Source: an uncultured Prevotella sp.
Lineage (GTDB): Bacteria > Bacteroidota > Bacteroidia > Bacteroidales > Bacteroidaceae
Reading direction: 5' to 3'
Assembly: GCA_934219025.1 (NCBI GenBank)
Contig: CAKQDG010000005.1
Coordinates: forward strand, 1-59,221
Length of the DNA stretch: 59,221 nucleotides
Part shown: piece after piece, positions 16,407 to 25,100 of the stretch
Layout: the number at the start of each line of letters is the position of its first letter
Numbering within the stretch: the stretch's first letter is position 1
The notes under the pieces: generated by a model
Told to the model about the DNA's origin: nothing
The model's database searches: none
The model's input: only the letters and a program-made list of their open reading frames with translations
Translations under genes and position numbers: made by a program

Positions 16407-17981
16407 TTATTTTTCTGAATTAATACTCTGTATGTTCTCTTTCCACTTTTTTATGTCGGCAAGATATGTTGCTGCCATCTCAGTGTATTTCTTGTCGCCG
16501 GCTTCCTTGGCGTATGTCAGAGTCTTGCTGAAAAGTTCTTCTGCCTTGTTTCCGTCTCTTTCGGGCACGGCTTCCGTGCGCTGTTCTGCCTTCCAGTAGT
16601 CGCATGCCAGTTCAAAGAGTGCGTAGTAGTTTTTCGGGTTCTGGTCGGTGGCCGTTATCAGCAGTCGGTGGGCCTCGTTCGGGTTCATCGTAATTTTCAG
16701 GTTTGCCTGCATCTGTGATATGGAGTCGGGGCAGTAGTCGTCGGCAAGTTTGCTGCGGAACATAAGTCGGCTCAGAAGATAAGTAGCCTTGTCGTTGCCG
16801 TTTGCCGAGAGGGCTTTCAGATTTCCGAGAGCTCCGGTTGCGGTGTCGGGGGATTTCAGTTCTTCCACAACTGCCGACAGGCTGGTGCCTGAGGTTGACG
16901 CCGTGTTGTCTTGCTGTGCCGCGGCGTTACCGGTTGAAGCTTGGCTGCCGCCGAACATTGCGATTCCGCCTATGGCGAGTGTGCATGCTGCAACTCCGCC
17001 TATTATATATGAGTATGCCGGTTTCCATTCAAATCCCCCGGCGTTGAGGTCGAGCTGTTCGAGTGCCACTCTGAATTCTGCTGCGCTCTGAAAGCGTTTT
17101 GCCCTCGATTTTTCTGTTGCCTTGGCTATGATGCGGCGTAGCCCCTTGTTTTTCACGAGTTTCAGCGGCAGTGGCGAGTGTAGCTGCTTTTGCAGGATTT
17201 CGGTTCTGTCGCCCTCGAACGGCACGTGGCCCACGATACACTGGTATAGCAGTATTCCCACGGCATAGATGTCGGTGGTCTGGTTTTGTTCGTCGATGGC
17301 TCCGAGCACGAGTTCGGGTGCTGCATATTCGGGCTTGCCTATAAACTGTCCAGCCTGTGTCAGGTGTTTGTCGTTTGTGGTGAGCGTGTTTATCTTCTTT
17401 GCTATGCCGAAGTCGATGAGTTTTATTCGTCCGTCGGCAGTTATCATGATGTTTGTTGGGTCGATGTCGCGGTGGATGTATCCTGCATCGTGCATGGTCA
17501 TGAGTCCAGACAGTATGTTTTTCACTATGTCCACGGAGAAGCGGTTCACGTCTTGCTGGTAGTTGCGGAAGAGCTTTTCGGCAAATGGCACGAAGTGTCC
17601 TTGCTGGTCTACGAGTTTTCCCGTGAACAGCGAGTCGAGCGATACGCCTTCGAGCAGTTCGCTCACCACATGGTAGTGGTGTCGCTTTTCGCCGAGCATG
17701 CCCTTGTCTTCTGTTTCGATGAATCCGAGCATCTCCACCAGATTTTCGTGGCGAAACTGTATTGCAGCCTCTCGTCTTGCTTTTTCTATAGCGTATGGCG
17801 GAAGGTCGTCGTACATGAATTTCACTGCCACGTATTTTATGCTGCCGGTGCGTTCGTCGATGCATTTTCCCTTGTACACCTTGCCCATTCCGCCGGCGCC
17901 CAGCGGTTCGTCTTCGGTGTCAAACTCGTAGTAGATGCCCTTGAGTCGCTCAGCCTTTCCTTGTATTTTGTATACAGACAT
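16407..17981 (-). CDS. Membrane Ser/Thr protein kinase with HRDIDPTN loop and TPR-like tail
   Basis: This encodes 524 residues. The kinase domain (about 20-310) is paralogous to that at 7846-9273: GAGGMGKVYKG, Lys54 in VAVKFMYDDLP, HRDIDPTN with Asp174 in place of Lys, DFG at 190-192, PEYAAPE. A transmembrane helix (about 324-345) is followed by an outward domain with Ala/Thr/Ser linker and helical hairpins that look like Sel1 or TPR repeats (ATYLLSRLMFR, NYYALFELACDYW, AEELFSKTLTYAKEAGD). These may sense partners in the periplasm. The duplication of this kinase within one operon is notable. Confidence 0.88.
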   Translation of the reverse strand: MSVYKIQGKAERLKGIYYEFDTEDEPLGAGGMGKVYKGKCIDERTGSIKYVAVKFMYDDLPPYAIEKARREAAIQFRHENLVEMLGFIETEDKGMLGEKRHHYHVVSELLEGVSLDSLFTGKLVDQQGHFVPFAEKLFRNYQQDVNRFSVDIVKNILSGLMTMHDAGYIHRDIDPTNIMITADGRIKLIDFGIAKKINTLTTNDKHLTQAGQFIGKPEYAAPELVLGAIDEQNQTTDIYAVGILLYQCIVGHVPFEGDRTEILQKQLHSPLPLKLVKNKGLRRIIAKATEKSRAKRFQSAAEFRVALEQLDLNAGGFEWKPAYSYIIGGVAACTLAIGGIAMFGGSQASTGNAAAQQDNTASTSGTSLSAVVEELKSPDTATGALGNLKALSANGNDKATYLLSRLMFRSKLADDYCPDSISQMQANLKITMNPNEAHRLLITATDQNPKNYYALFELACDYWKAEQRTEAVPERDGNKAEELFSKTLTYAKEAGDKKYTEMAATYLADIKKWKENIQSINSEK

Positions 17982-18008
17982 TTTTCTTTTGATAAATTAT
18001 ATTTTTCA

Positions 18009-18791
18009 TTACATTGGCACGGTGCCGCCATGGTTGTTTCCGGTCATCGAGCCGTCCATTCCCACTGTGCCTCCGGCTGCATTGCCGTAGCTTTCGGTGC
18101 CCCAGTTTGTAGGAGCATTGCCATAAGGGGTGAATCCGCCTTCGGCGCGCGTGTCGCCTTTTGAGAACGAAGGTATTTCGTCTTCCATCTCTTCCTCTTC
18201 GGCGGCAACGGGTATAAAGTTCTGCGATACGCTCAGATTGAGTTTTGCCGCATCCACAAGGATTACGAGCAGTTCGTAGTTGTCGCCTATTGTTATTATG
18301 TCGCCGTTATGACATTCCACGGCGGTGAATCCTATTGTCTCGCCGTTGAGCATGGTGCCGTTGGTAGACTGTGTGTCGGTGATGGCGGCAATAATTCCGC
18401 CCGTGTTTTTTATCTGCCTCACCACGAGCACGGCATGGTTTGCCGACACGGTGCTTTCGGGCAGTCTTATGTCAGAGTCACCGCCCTGTCCTATTGTGTT
18501 GCGGCCTATCTGCAGCGGCCAGTATTCGCCGGCGGCGGTTCTGGAGATGGAATACAGGAATCCCACTACGGGTTTGCCAGGATGCACTGTGGTCTGTATC
18601 GGCCTCACGCTCTGCCCGTTGTTTGCCGCAGCTGCCGGCCCCTCGTGGTTCATCATTCCTGGAACCACGGTGCCGCGTGCTGCCGACTGGCTTCCGCGGG
18701 AATAAAAATTAGAAGACTCTCCTCCGAAATTCTTATTTGCATTTGGATTTCCAGGCTCAAGGCCTTGGATAACGGTTTTGTTCTGTGACAT
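18009..18791 (-). CDS. Cytoplasmic FHA-domain protein
   Basis: About 260 residues from MSQNKTVIQG. That start is preferred to the in-frame ATG at 18836, which would overlap the upstream UpxY gene. A flexible N-terminus of about 90 residues (Asn/Gly/Ser-rich, with a TVIQG phrase that could be a phosphothreonine site) precedes an FHA domain recognisable from LQIGRNTIGQGGDSDIRL, STVSANHAVL and QSTNGTMLNG. The C-terminus is Gly/Asn/Thr-rich. There is no signal peptide or transmembrane helix, so unlike the other two FHA proteins it is soluble. Its layout resembles small FHA regulators such as GarA and Fha, where an N-terminal phosphothreonine docks on the FHA domain; the analogy is inference. Confidence 0.75.
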   Translation of the reverse strand: MSQNKTVIQGLEPGNPNANKNFGGESSNFYSRGSQSAARGTVVPGMMNHEGPAAAANNGQSVRPIQTTVHPGKPVVGFLYSISRTAAGEYWPLQIGRNTIGQGGDSDIRLPESTVSANHAVLVVRQIKNTGGIIAAITDTQSTNGTMLNGETIGFTAVECHNGDIITIGDNYELLVILVDAAKLNLSVSQNFIPVAAEEEEMEDEIPSFSKGDTRAEGGFTPYGNAPTNWGTESYGNAAGGTVGMDGSMTGNNHGGTVPM

Positions 18792-18810
18792 AATCTTATA
18801 TGTTTTAAGT

Positions 18811-19530
18811 TTAACTTTGTTTTTTAAGGAATGCACTCGGTATGTATGCGGTGACGGCGGTCACCAGTCCGTCTACCATCACTGCCACGCGCTGCTGCCC
18901 GTGGTAGCGCGCCACTCTGCCTACGACGCCCTTGAAGGCGCCGTCGGTAATGCTCACGATGTCGCCCGTTTCGAATTTCTCGATACGAGCGCTCGAAATT
19001 ATGATGTCGGTAGCTTCAGCTTCGCAGATAATCTTCATGCTCTGCATCTGCGAAGCGGATATGGTGAGTGGGGTCTTGTCTTTTTTGCGGTTTGATATTG
19101 AATAGCGGTAGTAGAATCTAAGGTAGGGCAGATTAACATTGTCGTAGACGTATTGCTTTATCTCCTCCTCCGTGCCGTATACGAAGAGCGTGTTGGGCAG
19201 CCGCGAGGAGTTCACCCTCTTTCGCTTGCCGCCCACAAGTTTCATCGTGGAAACCGTGGGGCAGAAGGCGTCCATGCCTTTCGACCGCAGATAGTCGCAG
19301 GCTTTCATCTCGCGTCCGTATGTGGCACGCAGTGCATACCACCGCGGAGCGGCTTTATTCTTGGAATCTAAACGGGGGGGGTAATTTTTGGCAGGCGCAT
19401 TATGGGTGGACACCCCTTTTTGTGTTTTCTTGTCAGCCGTGGCTGATTTCACTTCGGGGATGGCGCCGGATGCAAGTCCTGCGCATTGAAGGGCGAGACC
19501 GCCTCTTCTCGTTTTTTCAAAAGTATTCAT
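18811..19530 (-). CDS. UpxY/NusG-family transcription antiterminator
   Basis: This encodes 239 residues. The NGN domain begins at about residue 63 (RWYALRATYGREMKACDYL) and includes KGMDAFCPT, NTLFVYG and LPYLRFYYRYS. A KOW segment follows near residue 190 (GDIVSITDGAFKGVVGRVA). UpxY proteins usually have about 170-190 residues; here there is an extra basic N-terminal region of about 60 residues with no alternative Met. Family members are specialised NusG paralogues that let RNA polymerase read through the long operon they head, normally capsule loci. Here the downstream genes are the kinase/phosphatase/FHA island, which is unusual. Confidence 0.88.
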   Translation of the reverse strand: MNTFEKTRRGGLALQCAGLASGAIPEVKSATADKKTQKGVSTHNAPAKNYPPRLDSKNKAAPRWYALRATYGREMKACDYLRSKGMDAFCPTVSTMKLVGGKRKRVNSSRLPNTLFVYGTEEEIKQYVYDNVNLPYLRFYYRYSISNRKKDKTPLTISASQMQSMKIICEAEATDIIISSARIEKFETGDIVSITDGAFKGVVGRVARYHGQQRVAVMVDGLVTAVTAYIPSAFLKKQS

Positions 19531-19580
19531 CTGTCAAGGAGAGTGTTGATTCTAGGCAGAATCACGTTTTTCTTTCTTTC

Positions 19581-19699
19581 CTTGCACACCTGCTTCAGAG
19601 TGCAGGCAAGCTGTGTGGCGTTACGGTTTCCGACACCTAACGCTTTCTTTCTACAGTCTATTTCTTTTTGTGCTGACTCCTGAGCTATCACGTCAGGAG
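19581..19699 (-). promoter_or_regulatory. 5' leader of the UpxY operon with two hairpins
   Basis: In the predicted leader of about 190 nt there is a perfect 7-bp stem, CTCCTGA (19677-19683) against TCAGGAG (19693-19699), with a 9-nt loop, about 20 nt from the predicted RNA start. Nearer the gene a second stem pairs CTTG and CCTGC with GCAGG and CAAG (19581-19610), with a small bulge. UpxY-type factors act at 5' leaders, so these are candidate recognition or pause elements. Confidence 0.45.
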
Positions 19700-19727
19700 A
19701 GCCGGTAGTTTAAATTTTTGTTCTGTG

Positions 19728-19758
19728 CAAATGTAGTGTATTTTTTTTATAAGTCAAA
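19728..19758 (-). promoter_or_regulatory. Promoter of the UpxY/kinase operon
   Basis: The minus strand has TTTG (19758-19755), 19 nt, then TACATTTG (19735-19728), a full match to the Bacteroidota consensus. The predicted RNA start is about 19721. No other full-consensus promoter was noticed on this strand inside the 5774-19530 gene run, though I did not scan exhaustively. Confidence 0.7.
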
Positions 19759-20146
19759 GAAAAATCAGTGAAAACTTTTCGTTGCTATTTTTGTTGTATA
19801 TATAATAACGTGTACGTATTATGGCTTAAACGTCGGCATTTCGGTTTAAGCGGTCGGAAAACGGGTTCGGATTTTTTCGGAAAACACAGATTTCATGCCT
19901 TGCGTGCCATCGCCAGCGGCACACAGAGTCTATTTTATCCCTGCCTCTCCAGCTTCTCGTCATGGTGAAGCTATCGGATACCGACAGTGGAGCAACGCTT
20001 CAGTGGGAGTATAGCTATGCTGCACTTCCGGTATCAGAATGTTTCTCGATTTTGGTACTGCCTGTATCATGTGGCGAGATACCGGATTTTATGGTGTCTG
20101 CGCATGTCGCCAGTACTGGCCAGGAAGAAAAAATCTGACCGCTCGC
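19759..20146. other. Divergent intergenic region, no gene seen
   Basis: About 390 bp lie between the two divergent promoters. Short ORFs on either strand here lack a ribosome-binding context, family motif or good composition. I see no tRNA, no repeat and no clear terminator. Confidence 0.5.
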
Positions 20147-20177
20147 TTGCATATCTCGCAAATCTGAACTACCTTTG
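20147..20177 (+). promoter_or_regulatory. Promoter of the DJ-1/ispD/recG genes
   Basis: TTGC (20147-20150) stands about 19 nt before TACCTTTG (20170-20177), a full TAnnTTTG match with an imperfect -33 box. The RNA would start near 20184, leaving a leader of about 170 nt before the DJ-1 start. Confidence 0.5.
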
Positions 20178-20352
20178 TTGAAAGTATATGCAAAACAACT
20201 TCTGACAAAGTATTTTTTATATGCCACGAGAATACAAACTGAAGAAAAAGGAATGGGACAAGGACGAAAGAACGGTTTCGACCGACGTGTTCCAGAGATA
20301 TATTAAAAAGGAAAAACAAATTGATGACCAAATAATAAAACAACAAAGCACT

Positions 20353-20916
20353 ATGGCAAAAGTATATATGTTTCTTGCCAACGGATCGGAAGAGATCGAA
20401 TCGCTCATCCCCGTTGACGTGTTCCGCCGAGGCGGAGTGGAAGTGAAGACCGTGAGCATCACTGGATCGGAATTCGTGGAAATGGCACACGGAGTAACGC
20501 TGAAAGCCGACCTGAAATTCGAGGATGCCGATCTGAGCGACGCCGACTTGCTCATGCTGCCCGGCGGACTGCCCGGGGCTACAAACCTGAACGACCACGA
20601 GGGCGTGCGCCAGGCAATGCTGCGCCAATATGAAAGCGGGAAACTCGTTGCCGCCATCTGTGCCGCACCGATGGTGCTCGGCAGTCTGGGCATTGTGAAG
20701 GGAAAACGCGCCACATGCTACCCCGGATTCGAGAAATATCTCGACGGCGCCACTTACACCCACGAACTGTGCACCGTAGACGGCAAAATCATAACCGGCG
20801 AGGGCCCAGCCGCCACTCTGCCGTATGCCTACACTCTGCTCGCCATGCTCACCACCGAGCAGACGGCTCATGCCGTGGCAGAAGGAATGATGTATCTGCA
20901 TCTGATGGAAAAATAA
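20353..20916 (+). CDS. DJ-1/PfpI family protein
   Basis: This encodes 187 residues from [16 protein letters not shown]. The family Glu lies in ANGSEEIE and the nucleophile Cys103 in [11 protein letters not shown], the DJ-1 nucleophile elbow. Members act as glyoxalase III or protein/nucleotide deglycases, or in oxidative-stress protection; the exact activity cannot be read from sequence. The reading frame stays open upstream to an ATG at 20221, but that would add 44 unusual charged residues before the first beta strand, so the internal start is chosen. ispD starts 5 bp later, and the two are surely cotranscribed. Confidence 0.88.
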   Translation: MAKVYMFLANGSEEIESLIPVDVFRRGGVEVKTVSITGSEFVEMAHGVTLKADLKFEDADLSDADLLMLPGGLPGATNLNDHEGVRQAMLRQYESGKLVAAICAAPMVLGSLGIVKGKRATCYPGFEKYLDGATYTHELCTVDGKIITGEGPAATLPYAYTLLAMLTTEQTAHAVAEGMMYLHLMEK

Positions 20917-20920
20917 ACTC

Positions 20921-21616
20921 ATGATGAGCAACAACCAATATGTGATAATCGTGGCCGGAGGCAAGGGATTGCGCATGGGCAGCGACATCCCAAAGCAGTT
21001 TCTGCCCATTGCCGGCACACCGCTGCTGATGCACACCATACAAGCTTTCAGGGATTTTAACCCCCTGATGCATATTATCCTGGCATTGCCACGCCACCAG
21101 CAAGATTACTGGAAGGAACTGTGCTGCAAACACGGGTTCAACGAACCTGTTACCGTTGTAGATGGCGGACAAACACGATTTCATTCCGTGAAGAACGCAC
21201 TCTGCGCGATTCCCGACGATGAGGAAGGCGTCGTGGGTGTGCACGACGGCGTGCGCCCGTTCCCCTCGACAGACACCATAGAGCGCGTTTTCGCGGAAGC
21301 TGAAAAAAGCGGAGCCGCCGTGCCCGTGGTGCCTGTAATTGACACGCTGCGCCACATCGCGGCAGATGGGGAAAAATCTGAAACCGTGGCGCGGAGCGAA
21401 TACCGCATCGTGCAGACGCCGCAGGCCTTCGGCATACAGCTTTTGAAAAAGGCTTACAGGCAGGAGTTCTGCAACTTCTTCACAGACGACGCATCAGTGG
21501 CTGAATCCGACGGAAACCGGATTTCACTCGTGGAGGGCAACCGGGAGAACATAAAGATTACCACTCCGTTCGACCTCGCCGTGGCGGAGAGTGTTATAAA
21601 AAAAGTAGAAAAGTAG
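20921..21616 (+). CDS. ispD: 2-C-methyl-D-erythritol 4-phosphate cytidylyltransferase
   Basis: The enzyme converts MEP and CTP to CDP-ME in the non-mevalonate isoprenoid pathway; cytoplasmic. The 231 residues are of usual length. The nucleotide-binding motif [17 protein letters not shown] is near residue 12, then VHDGVRPF near 107, the substrate loop TPQAFG near 165, and the family signature [11 protein letters not shown] near the C-terminus. It lies between the DJ-1 gene (5 bp) and recG (72 bp). Its last codons run into an 8-bp repeat ladder. Confidence 0.95.
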   Translation: MMSNNQYVIIVAGGKGLRMGSDIPKQFLPIAGTPLLMHTIQAFRDFNPLMHIILALPRHQQDYWKELCCKHGFNEPVTVVDGGQTRFHSVKNALCAIPDDEEGVVGVHDGVRPFPSTDTIERVFAEAEKSGAAVPVVPVIDTLRHIAADGEKSETVARSEYRIVQTPQAFGIQLLKKAYRQEFCNFFTDDASVAESDGNRISLVEGNRENIKITTPFDLAVAESVIKKVEK

Positions 21617-21652
21617 AAAAGTAAAAAAGTAAAAAATAGAAAAGTTAAAAAG
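21605..21652. repeat. 8-bp A-rich ladder between ispD and recG
   Basis: Six degenerate units of GTAGAAAA run in tandem. The first two are identical and the first overlaps the ispD stop region. This could be simple slippage sequence or a ribosome-standby region for recG. Confidence 0.5.
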
Positions 21653-21688
21653 GGGAACGCGAAAAATAAAAGGGGAAATAAATAGCTG

Positions 21689-23788
21689 ATGCTTGATATT
21701 CTGAGCCAGGACATACAATATCTGCCGGGCGTGGGTCCTAAAAAAAAGGAGATGCTGCAGAAGGAATTGGGTATTTCAACAATATCCGACCTGCTCGAAT
21801 ATTACCCCTACAAATACATCGACCGAAGCAAGATATACCGCATCGACGAACTGCGCAGCGACATGCCGTTCATACAGATAAAGGGACGCATCCTGAGCTT
21901 TGAGGAATTTGGCAGCGGACCGCGGAAGAAAAGGCTCGTGGCTCATTTCTCCGACGGCACGGGAGTGGCAGACCTCGTGTGGTTCTCCGGCATAAAATAT
22001 GCCACACAGCAATATAAGGAAGGTATAGAATATATCGTGTTCGGCAAGCCGTCGATATTTGGTGGCAGATACCAGTTTGCCCACCCCGACATGGACAAGG
22101 CTGCCGACCTGCAACTCTCGCAGATGGGAATGCAACCATACTATATCACCACGGAGAAAATGAAAAAAGCCGGGCTCACATCTCGCTCTATAGAGAAAAT
22201 CACAAAGAGCATTGTGGAGAAAATGACCGAGCCGCTGGCCGAAACCCTGCCGCCTTTCATCGCAAACCGGTTGCGCCTCGTGTCGAGAGACACGGCAATG
22301 CGAAACGTGCACTACCCGAAAAATTCTGAAGACCTGCGCAATGCCCGCTTCCGCCTGAAATTCGAGGAGCTGTTCTATGTGCAGCTCAACATACTGAGGT
22401 ATGCTTCCGACCAAAAAAGAAAATACCGCGGATACATATTCCAGCATGTGGGAAAGATTTTCAACGAATTCTACAGCAGTCATCTGCCATTCCCTCTCAC
22501 CGACGCCCAAAAGCGCGTGATAAAGGAAATAAGGCGCGACCTGGGCAGCGGACGGCAGATGAACCGGCTGCTACAGGGCGACGTGGGCAGCGGAAAAACT
22601 CTCGTGGCACTGATGACAATGCTCATCGCGCTCGACAACAACTACCAGGCTTGCATCATGGCCCCAACAGAAATCCTTGCAGAACAGCATATTGCCACGA
22701 TACGAGAGTTTCTGGGCGATATGGACATCCGCGTGGAACTGCTCACAGGTATCGTGAAAGGAAAGCGGCGGCAAAAGGTGCTCGACGGACTTGCCGACGG
22801 CAGCGTGGACATCCTCGTGGGCACTCATGCCGTGATAGAAGACACGGTGCAGTTTGCACGGCTCGGACTCGTGGTGGTGGACGAACAGCACCGCTTCGGC
22901 GTGGCACAAAGGGCTAAACTCTGGAACAAGAGCAAAAACCCGCCACACGTGCTCGTGATGACCGCCACGCCAATACCGCGCACCCTGGCCATGACAATCT
23001 ACGGCGACCTCGACGTGAGCGTAATCGACCAACTGCCGCCCGGACGCAAGCCCGTGGTCACGCTTCACAAATACAACAACCAGACAACGAGCCTCTACAA
23101 CGGCATACGCCAACAGATAAACGAGGGCAGACAGGTGTATATCGTCTTCCCGCTAATAAAGGAAAGCGAAAAACTCGACCTGCAAAACCTTGAAGAGGGA
23201 TTTGAAACACTACAGCAAGTATTCCCCGAATTCAAACTCAGCAAAGTGCACGGCAAAATGAAAGCTGCCGAAAAAGAAGAAGAAATGCAAAAGTTTGTTA
23301 AGGGCGATACTCAAATCCTCGTTGCCACCACCGTCATCGAAGTGGGGGTGAACGTGCCAAACGCATCGGTTATGGTGATACTCAATGCCGAGCGCTTCGG
23401 ACTCTCGCAGCTACACCAGCTCAGGGGCAGAGTGGGAAGAGGAGCCAGCCAGTCTTACTGCATCCTCGTGACAAAGCCTCAACTCACAACCGAAACAAGA
23501 AAGCGCATTGACATAATGTGCGACACAAACGACGGATTTCAAATCGCCGAAGCCGACCTGAAACTGCGCGGACCGGGCGATCTGGAGGGCACACAGCAAA
23601 GCGGAATGGCTTTCGATCTGAAGATAGCCGACATCGCACGCGACGGACAAATCGTGCAGATGGCACGCGAGGAAGCTCAGCAGATTATCGACAACGATCC
23701 CATGTGCAACAAGACTGAAAACAATATGCTCTGGCAGCGGCTTGCAGCTCTGCGCAAAAGCAACATAAACTGGTCGGCCATATCCTGA
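21689..23788 (+). CDS. recG: ATP-dependent DNA helicase RecG
   Basis: RecG remodels stalled replication forks and Holliday junctions. The 699 residues are of normal length. An N-terminal wedge (OB) domain (about 50-160, IQIKGRILSFEEFGSGPRK) is followed by superfamily 2 helicase motifs: LLQGDVGSGKT (about 295), VVVDEQHRFG (DEQH box, about 397), MTATPIPRTLAMT (motif III), then motif V/VI TTVIEVGVNVPN and LRGRVGRGASQSYC. The C-terminal RecG signature (GDLEGTQQSGMAF) is present. The start codon ATG follows GGGGAAATAAATAGCTG. Confidence 0.97.
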   Translation: MLDILSQDIQYLPGVGPKKKEMLQKELGISTISDLLEYYPYKYIDRSKIYRIDELRSDMPFIQIKGRILSFEEFGSGPRKKRLVAHFSDGTGVADLVWFSGIKYATQQYKEGIEYIVFGKPSIFGGRYQFAHPDMDKAADLQLSQMGMQPYYITTEKMKKAGLTSRSIEKITKSIVEKMTEPLAETLPPFIANRLRLVSRDTAMRNVHYPKNSEDLRNARFRLKFEELFYVQLNILRYASDQKRKYRGYIFQHVGKIFNEFYSSHLPFPLTDAQKRVIKEIRRDLGSGRQMNRLLQGDVGSGKTLVALMTMLIALDNNYQACIMAPTEILAEQHIATIREFLGDMDIRVELLTGIVKGKRRQKVLDGLADGSVDILVGTHAVIEDTVQFARLGLVVVDEQHRFGVAQRAKLWNKSKNPPHVLVMTATPIPRTLAMTIYGDLDVSVIDQLPPGRKPVVTLHKYNNQTTSLYNGIRQQINEGRQVYIVFPLIKESEKLDLQNLEEGFETLQQVFPEFKLSKVHGKMKAAEKEEEMQKFVKGDTQILVATTVIEVGVNVPNASVMVILNAERFGLSQLHQLRGRVGRGASQSYCILVTKPQLTTETRKRIDIMCDTNDGFQIAEADLKLRGPGDLEGTQQSGMAFDLKIADIARDGQIVQMAREEAQQIIDNDPMCNKTENNMLWQRLAALRKSNINWSAIS

Positions 23789-23830
23789 AAAAGCCTCGAA
23801 ACACACCCCCAAAATGAAAAAAACATCTAT

Positions 23831-23865
23831 GCAACTTGCACAAAAACAAGCACTTCGCAAGTTGC
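23831..23865. other. Inverted repeat downstream of recG
   Basis: A perfect 9-bp stem, GCAACTTGC against GCAAGTTGC, has a 17-nt loop. It lies 43 bp after recG without a T tract, so it is a weak terminator or an unassigned structure. The rest of 23789-24063 shows only a -7 box (23927-23934). Confidence 0.4.
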
Positions 23866-23926
23866 TCCATGTGTTAAACACACACTAAAAACTGTTAAGC
23901 AAAGAACAACTTTCAAATATTTTTAC

Positions 23927-23934
23927 TATCTTTG
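23927..23934 (+). promoter_or_regulatory. Probable -7 box of the M23 peptidase gene
   Basis: TATCTTTG matches TAnnTTTG. I see no clear TTTG at the right distance upstream. The leader would be about 120 nt. Confidence 0.4.
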
Positions 23935-24063
23935 CAAAGAATTTGTAATCGTAATGAAGAATATCCACTCCTTTTTTTGAATATCCCTCATCACGATTAA
24001 CCTTAATCACATACGATGTGTCTGGCAACACCTAAGCCACACATTCAACTTAAAAAATAATTT

Positions 24064-24993
24064 ATGCAATTAAGAAAGACTTTAAAAACATTCGCAATAA
24101 CTGCAATTATGACTCTTGCAACCATTCCTGCCACAGCACAGGACCTTCTTGCAAGACAAGCCCCGGTAGACAAAAAGATGAAAGCCGTTGATACTCTCGC
24201 ATTGAGAAATATCGTGCAAAGAGAACAGAACGAAGCTCCATCGGCACAACTATACAAAGAATGGAACAACCGATACGCTCACCGCGCAACAGAACTTCCT
24301 GATTCATTCAACATTAACCTGAGACACTTCTGCATGCCTACAACAAGCCGTATCATTACGTCAAACTTCGGTAGCCGCTGGGGACGCATGCACAAGGGAC
24401 TTGACATCAAGGTATATATCGGCGACACAATACGTGCAGCATTCGACGGAAAAGTGCGCATAGTGAGATACGAAGCCGGAGGATACGGAAACTACGTGGT
24501 GATACGCCACCACAACGGACTTGAAACAATCTACGGACACATGTCGAAACAACTTGTGAACGAAGACGAAACGGTTCATGCCGGCGACCCTATCGGTTTG
24601 GGAGGCAACACAGGTCGAAGCACCGGTTCACACCTTCACTTCGAAACTCGTCTCTGTGGCGTAGCACTCAACCCGGCACTGATGTTCGACTTCAAAAACC
24701 AGGACGTTACTGGCGACAACTATCTGTTCCGCCGCAGCACATACGACAGAGAATCTCTCATCGCAACACGCAACCGCGGAAAGAACGACGATATGGCATC
24801 TGCTTCAAACAGCGAGTCTAAAGTGGGCGACAACATCGAAAGCGGAGAAGTGCGCTACCACAAAGTGGCAAGAGGCGAAACTCTGTCGAGCATAGCACGC
24901 AAGCGCGGCACTACAATCGAACAGATATGCAAGCTTAACCACATATCAAAAAGCCAGCGCGTAAAGCCGGGACAAATCCTGAGATACTCTTAA
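24064..24993 (+). CDS. M23 family metallopeptidase with LysM domain
   Basis: This is a periplasmic peptidoglycan endopeptidase or regulator of about 309 residues. The signal peptide ends IPATAQD. The LytM/M23 domain (about 95-215) has the zinc motif HKGLDIKV and HLHFETRL, plus GNYVVIRHHNGLETIYGHMS, so the metal ligands are intact. A C-terminal LysM domain (about 263-309, YHKVARGETLSSIARKRG) binds glycan strands. It resembles the NlpD/EnvC-type proteins that act in cell separation, but lacks a coiled coil. It stands alone, with its own promoter box and a strong terminator. Confidence 0.93.
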   Translation: MQLRKTLKTFAITAIMTLATIPATAQDLLARQAPVDKKMKAVDTLALRNIVQREQNEAPSAQLYKEWNNRYAHRATELPDSFNINLRHFCMPTTSRIITSNFGSRWGRMHKGLDIKVYIGDTIRAAFDGKVRIVRYEAGGYGNYVVIRHHNGLETIYGHMSKQLVNEDETVHAGDPIGLGGNTGRSTGSHLHFETRLCGVALNPALMFDFKNQDVTGDNYLFRRSTYDRESLIATRNRGKNDDMASASNSESKVGDNIESGEVRYHKVARGETLSSIARKRGTTIEQICKLNHISKSQRVKPGQILRYS

Positions 24994-25035
24994 GCATAGC
25001 AATATACATCCTGAATACAGATATACAGAATACAG

Positions 25036-25072
25036 AAAAGGCTGCATGAACAAAAATCATGCAGCCTTTTTT
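25036..25072 (+). terminator. Rho-independent terminator after the M23 gene (bidirectional)
   Basis: A perfect 14-bp stem AAAAGGCTGCATGA/TCATGCAGCCTTTT with a 7-nt loop is followed by T. The A tract on the other side lets it also end the convergent Cys-rich gene transcript. Confidence 0.9.
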
Positions 25073-25100
25073 CCATTTTAAGACTAAATACCGGAACTTG

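Noticed and set aside
5774..19530. Type VI secretion phospho-regulation cluster (PpkA/PppA/Fha)
   Set aside because: No VipA/B, Hcp, VgrG, TssK or ClpV-like gene is present in the window.
19768..20181. Two short plus-strand frames in the divergent space before the DJ-1 gene
   Set aside because: No start context, no family pattern, Phe/Cys/Arg-rich composition; they overlap promoter sequence.
20221..20352. N-terminal extension of the DJ-1 gene from the ATG at 20221
   Set aside because: It adds 44 highly charged residues absent from the family; the internal ATG precedes the first conserved strand directly.
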